Source of the DNA: Endomychus coccineus
Taxonomy: Eukaryota; Arthropoda; Insecta; Coleoptera; Endomychidae
Assembly (NCBI GenBank): GCA_958510875.1
Contig: OY294068.1
Span: forward strand, 151,936,388 to 152,000,387
DNA length: 64,000 nt
Direction: 5' to 3'
Shown here: positions 1 through 10,436 of the stretch, piece by piece
How positions within the stretch are numbered: position 1 is the first letter of the stretch
Layout: each line of letters opens with the position of its first letter
Notes under the pieces: generated by a model
What the model was told of the DNA's origin: nothing
Database searches by the model: none
Seen by the model: only the letters and a program-made list of their open reading frames with translations
Program-made: the position numbers and the translations under genes

Positions 1-153
1 ATGCAAATTGGCAACATAAAACACCATTTCGGGTACTTTCAGAACGGCGACAGATGAAATAGTATAGTTTAGCTAGGTCTAATGAATATTCAAATTTCCA
101 AAACTATTTGCGTAAAAGGAATTACAAATACTGTTAAGTGTTCAAAAACTTAC

Positions 154-308
154 TTCCATATTCTGTGATCGCAAGTTGGCATGTAATTTGAGCACTGATC
201 TGTTGTCGTTTCTTATTGACCTTGTGTAGCAGATGAGTTATATTATCCATGACACATTTGCTCATTTCCCAAACACTGTTTCCCACTTGAGGTGCAGTGG
301 CCATGAAC
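154..308 (-). CDS. bmm: brummer-like lipase, coding exon 5
   Basis: Exon of 155 bp. The acceptor is a T-rich tract ending in CAG just above 308, and the donor GTAAGT lies at 153-148. The first base completes the Lys codon split by the previous donor. The exon encodes residues 347-397 plus one base, starting FMATAPQVGN and ending QLAITEYG. This is the helical region after the patatin domain. Its middle is basic (HKVNKKRQQ), which could serve lipid-droplet or protein contacts, though that is inference. It is the last exon I can place with confidence. A weaker candidate for the next one lies at 1-43 after a GAAAG acceptor-like site. Confidence 0.8.
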
Positions 309-422
309 CTGAGAAAAATAATATTTATTCATCAATATCGGATAAGTACATAAATTGCTATAATCTCCAATAATATATAATAATCATTCTTTACCAGGTC
401 AGTATTTTTTTACGACAGCTCA

Positions 423-828
423 TATACAGGTGACCCAGGGTTAAACCGCCAAACGTTTAGGACCGGTTTCTTAGGTAAAAATAAGGTTTTTTTCCTACAA
501 GCATGTATCCTAACTTTATTCGTTTTCGAGATAATGGGTGTCAAAGTTTTTAGAAAATATTAGTTTTAATTAATTTAAAACTTTTTGGCTTATTTTGATA
601 AGACTTGGCATGGTGAATTTCGATAATAAGGGTCTTCTTTTAATGTAATTAGCATGAAATTATCAATTCCAGTGGCGTCCCTTGAGGTAATCTAATTTAT
701 ATTAGAACAAATCATTGTACGCCACTGTTTTTTGAATGTTTATTTTTGTAGATTAAGCAACTAAAAATACATTTTTTTTCTCTCTAATTTTTTTGGTATC
801 TCGCTTCGTTTTTGAGACCCTGCATATA
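423..828. repeat. MITE-like element with TATACAGG ends
   Basis: The left end reads TATACAGGTGACCC and the right end reads GACCCTGCATATA, an imperfect terminal inverted repeat. The interior is AT-rich and has no ORF. The same type of terminus (TACAGGRTGTYCC) recurs at about 4933, 7249, 14430, 18381-19313 and 61934, which suggests a dispersed TIR family. The boundaries are approximate. Confidence 0.4.
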
Positions 829-953
829 ACAGGAAGAAAATCATTTGAACAAAAATCAGATCAAAGGTAGACGGGCACAATCTCGACAACAATTGAGGGT
901 TTATTTGTGTTATGTTCATTGATTAATACGAGTTTTAATTCATTTTAGATGCG

Positions 954-2735
954 TTTATGCCAACTGTTTTTGAAAAATACCAAGATTGCAGTGCTCTGAA
1001 TATAGCCATGCAGTATCTAAATCATGGAAGTTAAAAACATGCCATTTTGGCCACGAATCGTCCTATTATTTTCACTACGTAGATTGGATTTTTTTGAGAC
1101 ACCTTTTTTCCAAATAAACTCATATTAAATCCCGCCGTTAAATAAGAAATATAATTTTCTCTCGACTAATACACGGTTGTAACTATCTGTATCTAGTAGT
1201 TTCCGAGTAAAATTAGATTATTTCTTAAAATTCCATAAACGTACGTGGCCGAAAGCAGATTTTGAAATGGTTGATAAAGCGTCGAATTTGCTCTTGTTCT
1301 TATGTTAAGAGTGAAAAACTGTGTTTAAATGTTACTCAAGCATGAAGAATTGGTTGACATGGTGTTCCTACTTGATGAGTTCTCTAACTAAAATCGATTT
1401 GGTTAATAGCCATAAATGTTATTATGACACAATAAATCCACCAATTCCAGGTGATTGTTGAACGTGTAGGCGGGAATTTTAAGACACTACGACATTTTTT
1501 TAATGTACACTTCACAGGAAGAAATTATTTGGACTTTCTGTAGAAGAATGCCGTTGATGTTCGAATTGTTTTAATTTAAACTCCCTCAACAGATGCATTG
1601 GGAGCGGAGGATCAGTAAGTTGAGCCACCAAGGACTCTAGATCTGAAAAGTTGAGGATTTATAACAAGCAAAGTTTATGATCTAGCTTTATATTCTACGG
1701 GGCTATATTCAGAGCATAGTAATCGTGATTTTCAGAAGCAGTTGAATACGCAGTTGTATAATGTCCTGTATGAACTAAAGTATTTTCTGTATATGCACCT
1801 CCTTTGGTACAACTCTGTATCTGATATTTTTTCCTAAGGTAAATAAGCGAGTTATGGAAGAAATTGACATAGGTGAAATACCATTTATATATAGAGAGAA
1901 TGAACGATAAAATCTACAAATACAACAAAATTTTATAACCTCTTTTTAACTACCGCGGAAGAAGGTATATGCGCCAATAAATCAGTCTATCTTTTCGAGA
2001 AGTTACACTTGAAATTCTTGTCAATGTGGAGATTTAATTCCAAAAACGGATTCCGTTGTGTATTGACCAAAACGGAGGACATTTCGAGCAATTACTGTAA
2101 ATAGTGCATTTATATCATTTCATGTTTCCTTTTCTACTGTGTTAAGTAAGAATTTTAGTTCATGTTAGTGTTTTCGTTATTGATACAGATTTTCGTTTGT
2201 TTGACCATTTTTCAAACATGACGCATTTGTTGATTATTATCGAAGTGAACAAAAACGAAAAACAATAGGTATCCAGTGAGTAGATAAACGATGCGTTAAA
2301 ACAATTACTTCAAAGCCTAATTTCTGCCACGGGCAGCACGTTTATAGAATTTTAAGAAAATAATCAATTGTTCTTGAAGACTAATAGAGATAGATAGGAA
2401 AAATCTCATATCAGTCTAAAGAGAATTCAATTTCACATTCAGCGGAGGCAAGTAATACGGGTCTTCCCATTGTAAAAAATAAGTTATTCTTGTCCAATGT
2501 AGGTTACAGTATTTACGTCTCTGAGATTCATACATATTTGAGTGGTAGTGAAAATAATAGGACAATTCGTGGCTAAACAAACTGCCAAAACTGCATGTTT
2601 CTAATTCATGGTTTAGATACTGCGGGGCTATATTCAGAGCACTGCAATGTTGGTATTTTTCAGAAGCGGTTGTATAATGTCCAGGTAAGATGGACTATCC
2701 ATTTTCTGTATATGCACCCCCTTCGTCACAACTTT
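954..2735. repeat. Cluster of related repeats (one inverted pair, one direct pair)
   Basis: Segment 954-1079 is the inverse complement of 2545-2675; both contain the block GGCTATATTCAGAGCA in one orientation or the other and a GAAAATAATAGGAC stretch. Segment 1690-1830 is a direct, diverged copy of 2618-2735, sharing GGGGCTATATTCAGAGCA and TTTTCTGTATATGCACC. The region holds no coding sequence I recognise. It lies in the intron between exons 4 and 5 of the lipase gene and looks like decayed copies of one unidentified repeat. Confidence 0.6.
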
Positions 2736-3142
2736 GTATCTTAAATTACAGCTGGTCATGACGTCAGTAGCTCAAAAATCTTCCTGACAGCTTAATCTAT
2801 TATGAAGGTAATGTCCAAGGCCGAATCAATTTTTGATGCTAACATTTAGCGAAATTGCAGCAGAAGAATACCGCAAACAGTTTCGATAAATAAACTTGAA
2901 ATACATTAACTACCGAAGACGGCACTATTCACACTCCTGATGAGGAATTATAATTTTGATTCTGGGGATGTGGATTTCTTGCATGTACACTTCGAGATGG
3001 TAAGGTAGGTAGGTATCAATATTTTTTCTTTGTTACTAGACCAGACAGATGAACCAAATGCATAACATTACTTTTCCACTCAAAACACCTGATCTAATAT
3101 AAATTAGATTAAATCAAGATGATTATGCTACTTCGGAAGAAC

Positions 3143-3752
3143 ACCAAAAGAAATAATGCTGAAACGATAGAAAGATAACAGTTTTTAAGGTCACGTTTGG
3201 TGTCATAAGTGCATAATCGCCTGCTAAGTCTGTGTCTTAGCGAATTAATTATTTTGATCGAAATACCAGAAGAAATAATGCAGAGACGATAGAAAGATAA
3301 TAGTTTTTGGGGTCATGTTTGGTGTCACAAGCGCTTAATCGCCTGCTAAGTCAGTATCTTAGAGAAATAATTATTTTGATCGAAACACCAGAAGAAATAA
3401 TGCAGACGCGATAGAAAGATAATAGTTTTTGGGGTCATATTTGGTGTCACAAGCACTTAATCGCCTGCTAAGTCAGTATCTTAGCAAATTAATTATTTTG
3501 ATGGAAATACCAGAGGAAATAATGCAGAGACGAAAGAAAGATAAAAGTTTTTGGGGTCATGTTTGGTGTCACAAGCGCTTAATCGTCTGCTAAGTCAGTA
3601 TCTTAGCGAATTAATTATTTTAATCGAAACACCAGAAGAAATAATGCAGAGACGATTGAAAGATAATAGTTTTTGGGGTCATGTTTGGTGTCACAAGCGC
3701 TTAATCGCCTTCTAAGTCTGTATCTTAGCGAATTAAATATTTTGATCGAAAT
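3143..3752. repeat. 122-bp minisatellite, five tandem units
   Basis: Units start at 3143, 3265, 3387, 3509 and 3631, and a sixth begins at 3753 and breaks off, so the period is exactly 122 bp. Each unit carries AGAAATAATGC, AAAGATAA, a GGTGTCACAAGCGCTTAATC-like block and CTTAGCGAATTAATTATTTT. The first unit is the most diverged and the last four are nearly identical. The array is noncoding and lies within the lipase intron. Confidence 0.9.
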
Positions 3753-4521
3753 ACCATTAATCAGATTGATTTTATTCCAAAAACCGAATTCAGTTGCCCA
3801 ACTTATTTGTTATCCAGGAATGAATTCGTTTATCAATTTGTTCGAATGAAGCTACAATCACAAGTCATTTGTCAGATGTTGGAGATACGATTGTGACGTG
3901 ACATCGTATTTGGTTTCGTTTCGGGATGTGTCAAAAACCATATATAGATCAGTGACTGGAACCCTGGATCTTTTGAAATAAATTTCCATTATCTAACAAT
4001 TGGGATATCAAGTTGAATTTGTGTTGAACACAGTTTAATAAAACAATTTTGCAGCTGATTTATTATCAAGAAGAATTTTGTCGTATACACGATAATCTCC
4101 GTTTATCCTGAAAATGTTTTGCTGATTACATACCAGAAAACGTTGCAAATATTCCTCACAATATAGTTAAACTAGAAAATATGTAAAGGCCGGCAATGAC
4201 TTTGAATCTTTGAAATAAGTAGCTTACAATCATCGGACAAAAACAAAAGCGGAAACAGAATTTTACCTTTGTTCTCGAACCAAATGCCTATGAAGCGTAT
4301 CAGATTCCAACAACGTAAACTGTAAATTATTTATTTCAAAATCGCCGCCAATTATATTGATTAGGCTGAACTCAGTCAGTTTCCTGTAAATCCTATTTCT
4401 AATTTCTGGAGTGGGTATAGGAGATATTAGTTTAAGCCTGAAAATGTTAGTTTGAATGGAATACGATGTGATAAGATATACAAGCAAATGCACGTGAGCG
4501 CTAATATGAGGCCATACTTAC

Positions 4522-4697
4522 TTAGTAAATGTGGCATACATGATGTCAGCGGGCAGTGTATACGGTAGGCTCATGACAGAAAGTAATTTCATTCCTCTGT
4601 GTTTGAATAGCCAGTTATATAGCCCTTTATTAGCGGACTCGATTGCTTCCTGGAAGATGCTCACCACTGTATCTGGCATATTAGAAGCTAAAGCTTC
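4522..4697 (-). CDS. bmm: brummer-like lipase, coding exon 4
   Basis: Exon of 176 bp. Acceptor TTTGCAG lies just above 4697 and donor GTAAGT at 4521-4516. It starts in phase 0 with EALASNMPD and ends two bases into the codon for Lys346. It encodes residues 288-345, including NKGLYNWLFKHRGMKLL and LPYTLPADIMYATFT. The alternating hydrophobic and aromatic pattern here is the region of brummer/ATGL proteins that follows the patatin domain. Its phase fits exons 3 and 5 exactly. A short ORF on the opposite strand here is only a shadow. Confidence 0.83.
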
Positions 4698-4724
4698 CTG
4701 CAAAGGGAAATCGTTATTATGATT

Positions 4725-4830
4725 AAATGAAAGATATAATAATATATTAACAATGGTATAAAAATAAAATAATTGTTCTTCCATTTAATTATAATGATAA
4801 ATTACCATAAAGTAACGGCTTCTATCAATT
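4725..4830. repeat. Dispersed repeat related to the palindrome at 37255-37440
   Basis: The block TAATTGTTCTTYCATTTAAT, followed by ATGATAAATTAC, AAAGTAACGGCTTCT and TCGATTTTTTGA-like sequence, recurs at 37395-37475, with an inverted partial copy at 37255-37300. It sits just upstream (minus strand) of exon 4 and is noncoding. It looks like a small MITE or solo arm. Confidence 0.55.
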
Positions 4831-4930
4831 TTTTGAAAATCGTTATACTCTCAATGATGTTAACGATAACGTAACCGAATCAATTATGTTATTATGTCCA
4901 AGGAACGATCGACTTGTAGAGCTCTAGGCT

Positions 4931-5120
4931 CTATACAGGGTGTCTCAGGGTCATCACCCATTAGGATATTTCAGAAACTACTTCGATTTGAATTTTGAAA
5001 ATTTCTGTTATCGGGTATTCGGGCATGTCCTCTTCATATAAAATAATGGCTTCCAAGTACCACTTCCGGCTATACCGAAAGTCGCCATCAATTATCTTAT
5101 AAATGGAACATCCTATATAT
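4931..5120. repeat. MITE-like element with TATACAGGGTGT / ACATCCTATATA ends
   Basis: The left end is TATACAGGGTGTCTC and the right end is GGAACATCCTATATA, an imperfect TIR of about 12 bp. The internal block ACTTCCGG...GTCGCC is also seen, inverted, at about 7275-7310 (GGCGACTTCCGG), next to a TACAGGATGTTCCATTT end. It has no ORF. Probably a non-autonomous DNA transposon. Confidence 0.5.
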
Positions 5121-6260
<1,140 letters not shown>

Positions 6261-6485
6261 CACATTACACACGAACACACACTCACACACATAATTAAAA
6301 TATACAATTACATACGCACTTTGTAGAATGTAGAAACCTTTTTTTATTTATTTTATTATATTATGAATAATTTGTTTAAAATTTTTTGATTTTTAGTTGA
6401 GTCATTCTCAGCACATATAAGCTTTGCTTACGTGCATTTATAACTATAAATAGAATGTTTAATGTATGCTCTTTTCTGAGAATAA

Positions 6486-6486
6486 A

Positions 6487-6522
<36 letters not shown>
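6486..6522. repeat. (ATT)n microsatellite
   Basis: About twelve ATT/TTA trinucleotides in a row, in an AT-rich intron, shortly after the CA tract. Confidence 0.9.
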
Positions 6523-6523
<1 letters not shown>

Positions 6524-6810
6524 TAAACCGCCTTTATGTGTGCTAGACTGATAACAAATAACTGTTGACTGATTAGTTGTTTGTTTTGAAGTTCGGCTAA
6601 GAATTTCAAAGCCATCCTCGCAAGAAATTTAATGATTTTAAGCGATTACACATAAAAGAGTGGATAACTTAAAAACTAGAAGAGATAGGTATATGGAATC
6701 ATGATACCGTTCGTAAGAGAATAATATTGGCCACCAGACTATAGGAAAACATACAGGAGGATGTTCCATTTGGAAAAGCAACTCTTGAGGGTTTGAAGTT
6801 AATTCAACTA

Positions 6811-7075
6811 TATATAAAATTTTCGGGAAATAGGTCACACTAACACATATGCTTATTATTTTCGTCTTAACGTACGTTTCGGTCTCACGACCATTATCAG
6901 AAGACGTATAACTGTATAAACGTGATTTCTTAAAACTAATTGTATGACCACAAGGCGTCCTTATCGCACTAATTTTTTTTCAGAAACACGAACAATCGAA
7001 ATTGTAACAATTAATGTTTCAACTATATAAATTAAGAATCCGCGGCTAAGCAATATTCTTATAAGCTCTATATAC
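6811..7075 (-). mobile_element. Penelope-like terminal repeat, copy 1 (hammerhead-like motif)
   Basis: Shares TATATA, a TCGGGAAATAGGTCACACTA block, ACACATATGCTTATTATT, the CGTCTTAACGTACGTTTCGG core and TTCTTAAAACTAATTGTA with copies at 22508, 35250, 45103, 45526 (inverted) and 46083. On the minus strand, 6906-6863 reads as a hammerhead-ribozyme-like fold: stem I CGTCTT/AAGACG, core CTGATAA (one base off CTGATGA), stem II GGTC-GTGA-GACC, then GAAAC. The assignment to Penelope-like elements rests on the neighbouring GIY-YIG and RT relics at 46.7-48.1 kb. Confidence 0.6.
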
Positions 7076-7244
7076 CTACATATCGAATCATCTTGCTGTA
7101 TAATACACATAGTTTTAAGCTAGTTACTGTTTCTATTAATTTTTTTGAAAAAAATTAAGTATCTCCTTAACGGTTAATTCTAAGAATAGGAATACTCGAA
7201 TTAAGTCTACCTAAAATTTTACATAGAATGCAAATTGCAATAAT

Positions 7245-7400
7245 GTACAGGATGTTCCATTTAAAATAAGCAGGTTGAAGGCGACTTCCGGTAGTGTGTA
7301 CGAGGACGCCATTATTTTATTTGAGGACAGCCTTCAAACTCCGATATCCCAAATTTTCAAAATTCAAAGCGAAGTATTCTCTGAAGAGTGTTCGTCAACG
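7245..7400. repeat. MITE fragment with TACAGGATGTTCC end
   Basis: Begins TACAGGATGTTCCATTT and continues into GGCGACTTCCGGTAGTGTGT, which matches the inverse of the element at 4931-5120. The right end is unclear. The short ORF here is not convincing. Confidence 0.4.
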
Positions 7401-8622
7401 TATGTTCACATCCTATGTGGTTTAACGGTATCTTATTTATATATAGACTCAGCGTTTAATTGGTGTCAATTCATTCAAAAAATATAGAACAGTGAAATAA
7501 GACCCATATTTGAGTTCAAAAGAACTGTAAAGTTGCTGACTTCACTATCATACATGTTTGGTATTTTAATATTCTTGAAATAAAATTTCGTATATGCTGA
7601 AGATGACAAATGATTTGGCTCTACAACTCAAATCTACAACAAAAGTTTACATCACCTCTAGATTATTTAAGATTTCTTTTGAGTGATCAAGAACATGACT
7701 CATAGAAAATTTATCTCACCAGACGCTAAAATTGATCTTCTAAAAATATGTTTTTCTGATTACGGGTAAAGCGTTATTAATTCTATTATTTTAATCACAC
7801 ATTGCAGTTTCTGTATATTTTGCAAACTATATCATTATTTATCTACGATATCAGGAGATATTTGTACGATAAACGAGAATAAGCCATACCTGAAAGGAGA
7901 ATATGATTTTGATCAAAGGTCATCTAGTTGTGAAAGTTTTTTTTTGTAGGTTTTTATTTCCCGGAAAACAACTGTTCAGTGGAAACTACAGTGTTGTCAG
8001 TACTTGAACTAATATAGACGTATTTAAATATTCAAATCTTGAAAGGAATCAGAAGGTTTCTAACTCCCGATTCTGAATTTGAATATCGCAAACTAAGGAA
8101 CTGGTAGATATATAATTTTCAGAAACTTACGAAGAAAGAATGGTCGAACATTTTGAAAAGTTGCAACTTGAATTTATTGAAGCGTAGAGAGCGAAGCGGT
8201 TTAGCTCTCAAATCGGATGCTACGGCTTTTCTCGGTCGTGTTTTAGCCGATCAACTTGAATTTTTATATCTCATATACCCAAACAATGCTCAATATAATC
8301 AAGTCGTCGAAGGCCGAAAATTTGACTCGAGTGAATCGTTTGCAGCAACTTAGTAATTATTTAGAAACAATTCTATCCGTTAAATTCCGATGTGTTATCA
8401 AATCGTGCTGTATTTCTGTTGAAGAAATGAGTTTCAGCCTTGATATGGAGTGCACACGTCTCCTTCCAAATTTTTGATACAATAAAGACTAGTGGGAAGA
8501 GGTTGAGGATAGACATTACTACTTTCAACAGGTCATTTTTGCAATTTCTTCAAAGGTGGTATGGAGAAAATAGAATTACTGAAGTTTTGCAAATTATTAC
8601 AACTAATAGTTCAGTTCCTTAC
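7401..8622. other. Intronic sequence without recognised features
   Basis: AT-rich stretch between the MITE fragment and exon 3 of the lipase gene. The ORFs of 60-90 codons here have no domain I recognise and overlap in different frames, as expected by chance. Confidence 0.5.
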
Positions 8623-8883
8623 CTGTCTTTGAACTTTGCATTCTTGACAGTGCGGATCATATTCCACGTTTTCTTCTTCTTTTTCGGACACGACGAATGT
8701 TGATTGAACTGCAAGGCACCTGGTGCAATTGATCAAATTGTTCCTATGCAAGAATCGTAATGCATCATCGAAACCTTGTTTGCACATGTTCGATAGAACT
8801 TCAGGTTTCGGTGGAAACAGAATTCTGATTATTCTGTAAATGTTGTGTTTGGAGAGTTCGATACTAGTATTGGCTACGTTGAT
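8623..8883 (-). CDS. bmm: brummer-like lipase, coding exon 3
   Basis: Exon of 261 bp (87 codons, phase 0 at both ends). The acceptor TTCTTTTTTCCAG lies above 8883 and the donor is GTAAGG at 8622-8617. It encodes residues 201-287, from INVANTSIELSKHNIYRI through ILFPPKPEVLSNMCKQGFDD and ALRFLHRNNLINC to a charged stretch (SEKEEENVEYD) ending QRQ. The FPP-x-P-x-VL...MCKQG-[FY] segment is diagnostic of the ATGL/brummer group directly after the patatin core. A CxxC-containing tail (NCTRC, CQEC) is visible; its meaning is unknown. The exon is too charged and too conserved to be chance. Confidence 0.87.
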
Positions 8884-9489
8884 CTGGAAAAAAGAATTGA
8901 AACTTTATTGACTATCCTTGCTTTGTGAAACAGTTTTACGGAACGCAGAGCCGGATTTACAACCTACGTCCTATGATATTTCAGGAGTCTCCTATACATA
9001 TATACTGCAAAGCAAACTGTTTAAATAACTAAAAATATATGTATATACTTATAAAAAGAAGTCAGAAATACGATATACTACAAGGAAACATTTTTTTCTA
9101 TACATTTGAAGTGCTATTTCTGCCTCTGTTTCAATATGTCTCGATATTATATCGTTGAATGTCAATTCATGAAAATTTTATTCAAAATCTTCCAAATAAA
9201 TTTAAAATAGGTTAGTATAATAGAATGAAAAAAACATTTTTAATTGCAGGTAGTCATTAAATGTTTTATCCGATGGCATGTCATAATGACAACGTTATGT
9301 CACTCTAATGAAATTCTATATGAAAAACATGTAATGGTGAGATCAAAAAAGTTTATACAAAATGCATAACTATGTACAAAACTATTTATTATAAATGGTA
9401 AAAGAGCAATTACTACAATTTGCAATATTAATTCCAATGGATTCTAGAGTTTTTACATCAGTAGTTGATGATTTTTGGTAAACTTATAA
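8884..9489. other. Intronic sequence without recognised features
   Basis: AT-rich sequence between exon 3 and the Crypton relic, with no motif found on either strand. Confidence 0.5.
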
Positions 9490-10436
9490 TCTTGTTTGGT
9501 TGTTGGCACCAAAAATTGCTTCTGATATTTTTTTCTTTTGCTCTTTCGAATTTTCAATGTAACCTTTAGCAACAGTATTGCTTTCCATCCGCCATGGCGT
9601 TTCACGGTACACAGATCAGCTCCAGAATCAGGCCAAAAATGAAGCAGACGATCGCCGAAAACAATGTCCGGTATGTTCTTCAGGGTCAGGTAAATTCAAA
9701 AAAGTGGCAATAACTTTTGGCATTTTACCAAAGGTGTGTATTCCAACGGGTTGTTTTGTGCATTTCTTATTTTTATAAGTGACAAAAAAACGTAGATGGT
9801 TTGTGTTGCAAGGTCGTATTTTCACATATTGTCTGACAAGTTCTACCATATTCAATCCTGGGATATACCCCGAAGTTACAAAAAATTCTCGCATTACCTT
9901 TGTTTTTGTATCCGATAAAGTAATTCTAAAAACGGATCCTTCATCTATTACTTTTTCAACAAGCATATTTGTCAATTCCTCTCTTCTGCATGCTCCACTT
10001 AGTCCAATTATCATAGCAACTTTTTTAAATAAATATGTATCATCTGATACTTCCGTTAAAAACTTTGTAACATCTTGTTTAGTAAAATTTTGGATTTTTT
10101 AACTCTGTAACCTTCTGATTTACGTTTTAGTAATGCAACCAGCTGTAGGTACTTACTAATATCGACGTTTTTTCTTGGTGATAAAATACTTCTTATCATC
10201 GTATAATACGACCAAAGAGAAGATGCTTTTTTTTCCTTAGATAAGCATTCAAAGTAAGCCAACAATACTTTTTCATGAGTGATATTCTTGATTTTCTTAG
10301 CAGAACACCATTCTTCGTACCGATTAAACACCATTTCATATACACTCCGTGATTTTTCCGGCAGAAGGGAGTCCACGATATTTCGCTTCATTTCTTCCAA
10401 ATCAGAAGGTAAACTACCAGTTTCAGAATCACTCAT
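9490..10436 (-). pseudogene. Crypton-type tyrosine recombinase relic
   Basis: On the minus strand, from an ATG at 10436, an N-terminal helical domain (MSDSETGSLPSDLEE..., then RSVYEMVFNRYEEWC) is followed by a recombinase domain. Tyrosine-recombinase signatures are visible: a catalytic-type Arg in SGACRREEL, HCFRRS matching the HxxR box, HGGWK as the second His/Trp position, and a Tyr in KGYIENS as the likely nucleophile. At least three indels break the frame: near 10085 between the helical and catalytic parts, just after SASFLA near 9627, and near 9590 at GGWK. The frame ends at a stop close to 9485. The SAM-like domain plus catalytic domain, and the absence of RT, fit a Crypton DNA transposon better than DIRS/Ngaro. 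It is not part of the lipase gene, although it lies in its intron in the same orientation. Confidence 0.75.

Noticed and set aside
3143..3752. CRISPR-like array
   Set aside because: The units are contiguous 122-bp tandem repeats without unique spacers, in eukaryotic DNA.
4263..4493. 76-codon minus-strand ORF as a lipase exon
   Set aside because: It directly follows the exon 4 donor, lacks a suitable acceptor, and the next in-phase exon with family similarity is at 154-308.
9779..10102. 107-codon plus-strand ORF
   Set aside because: Shadow of the Crypton recombinase on the opposite strand.
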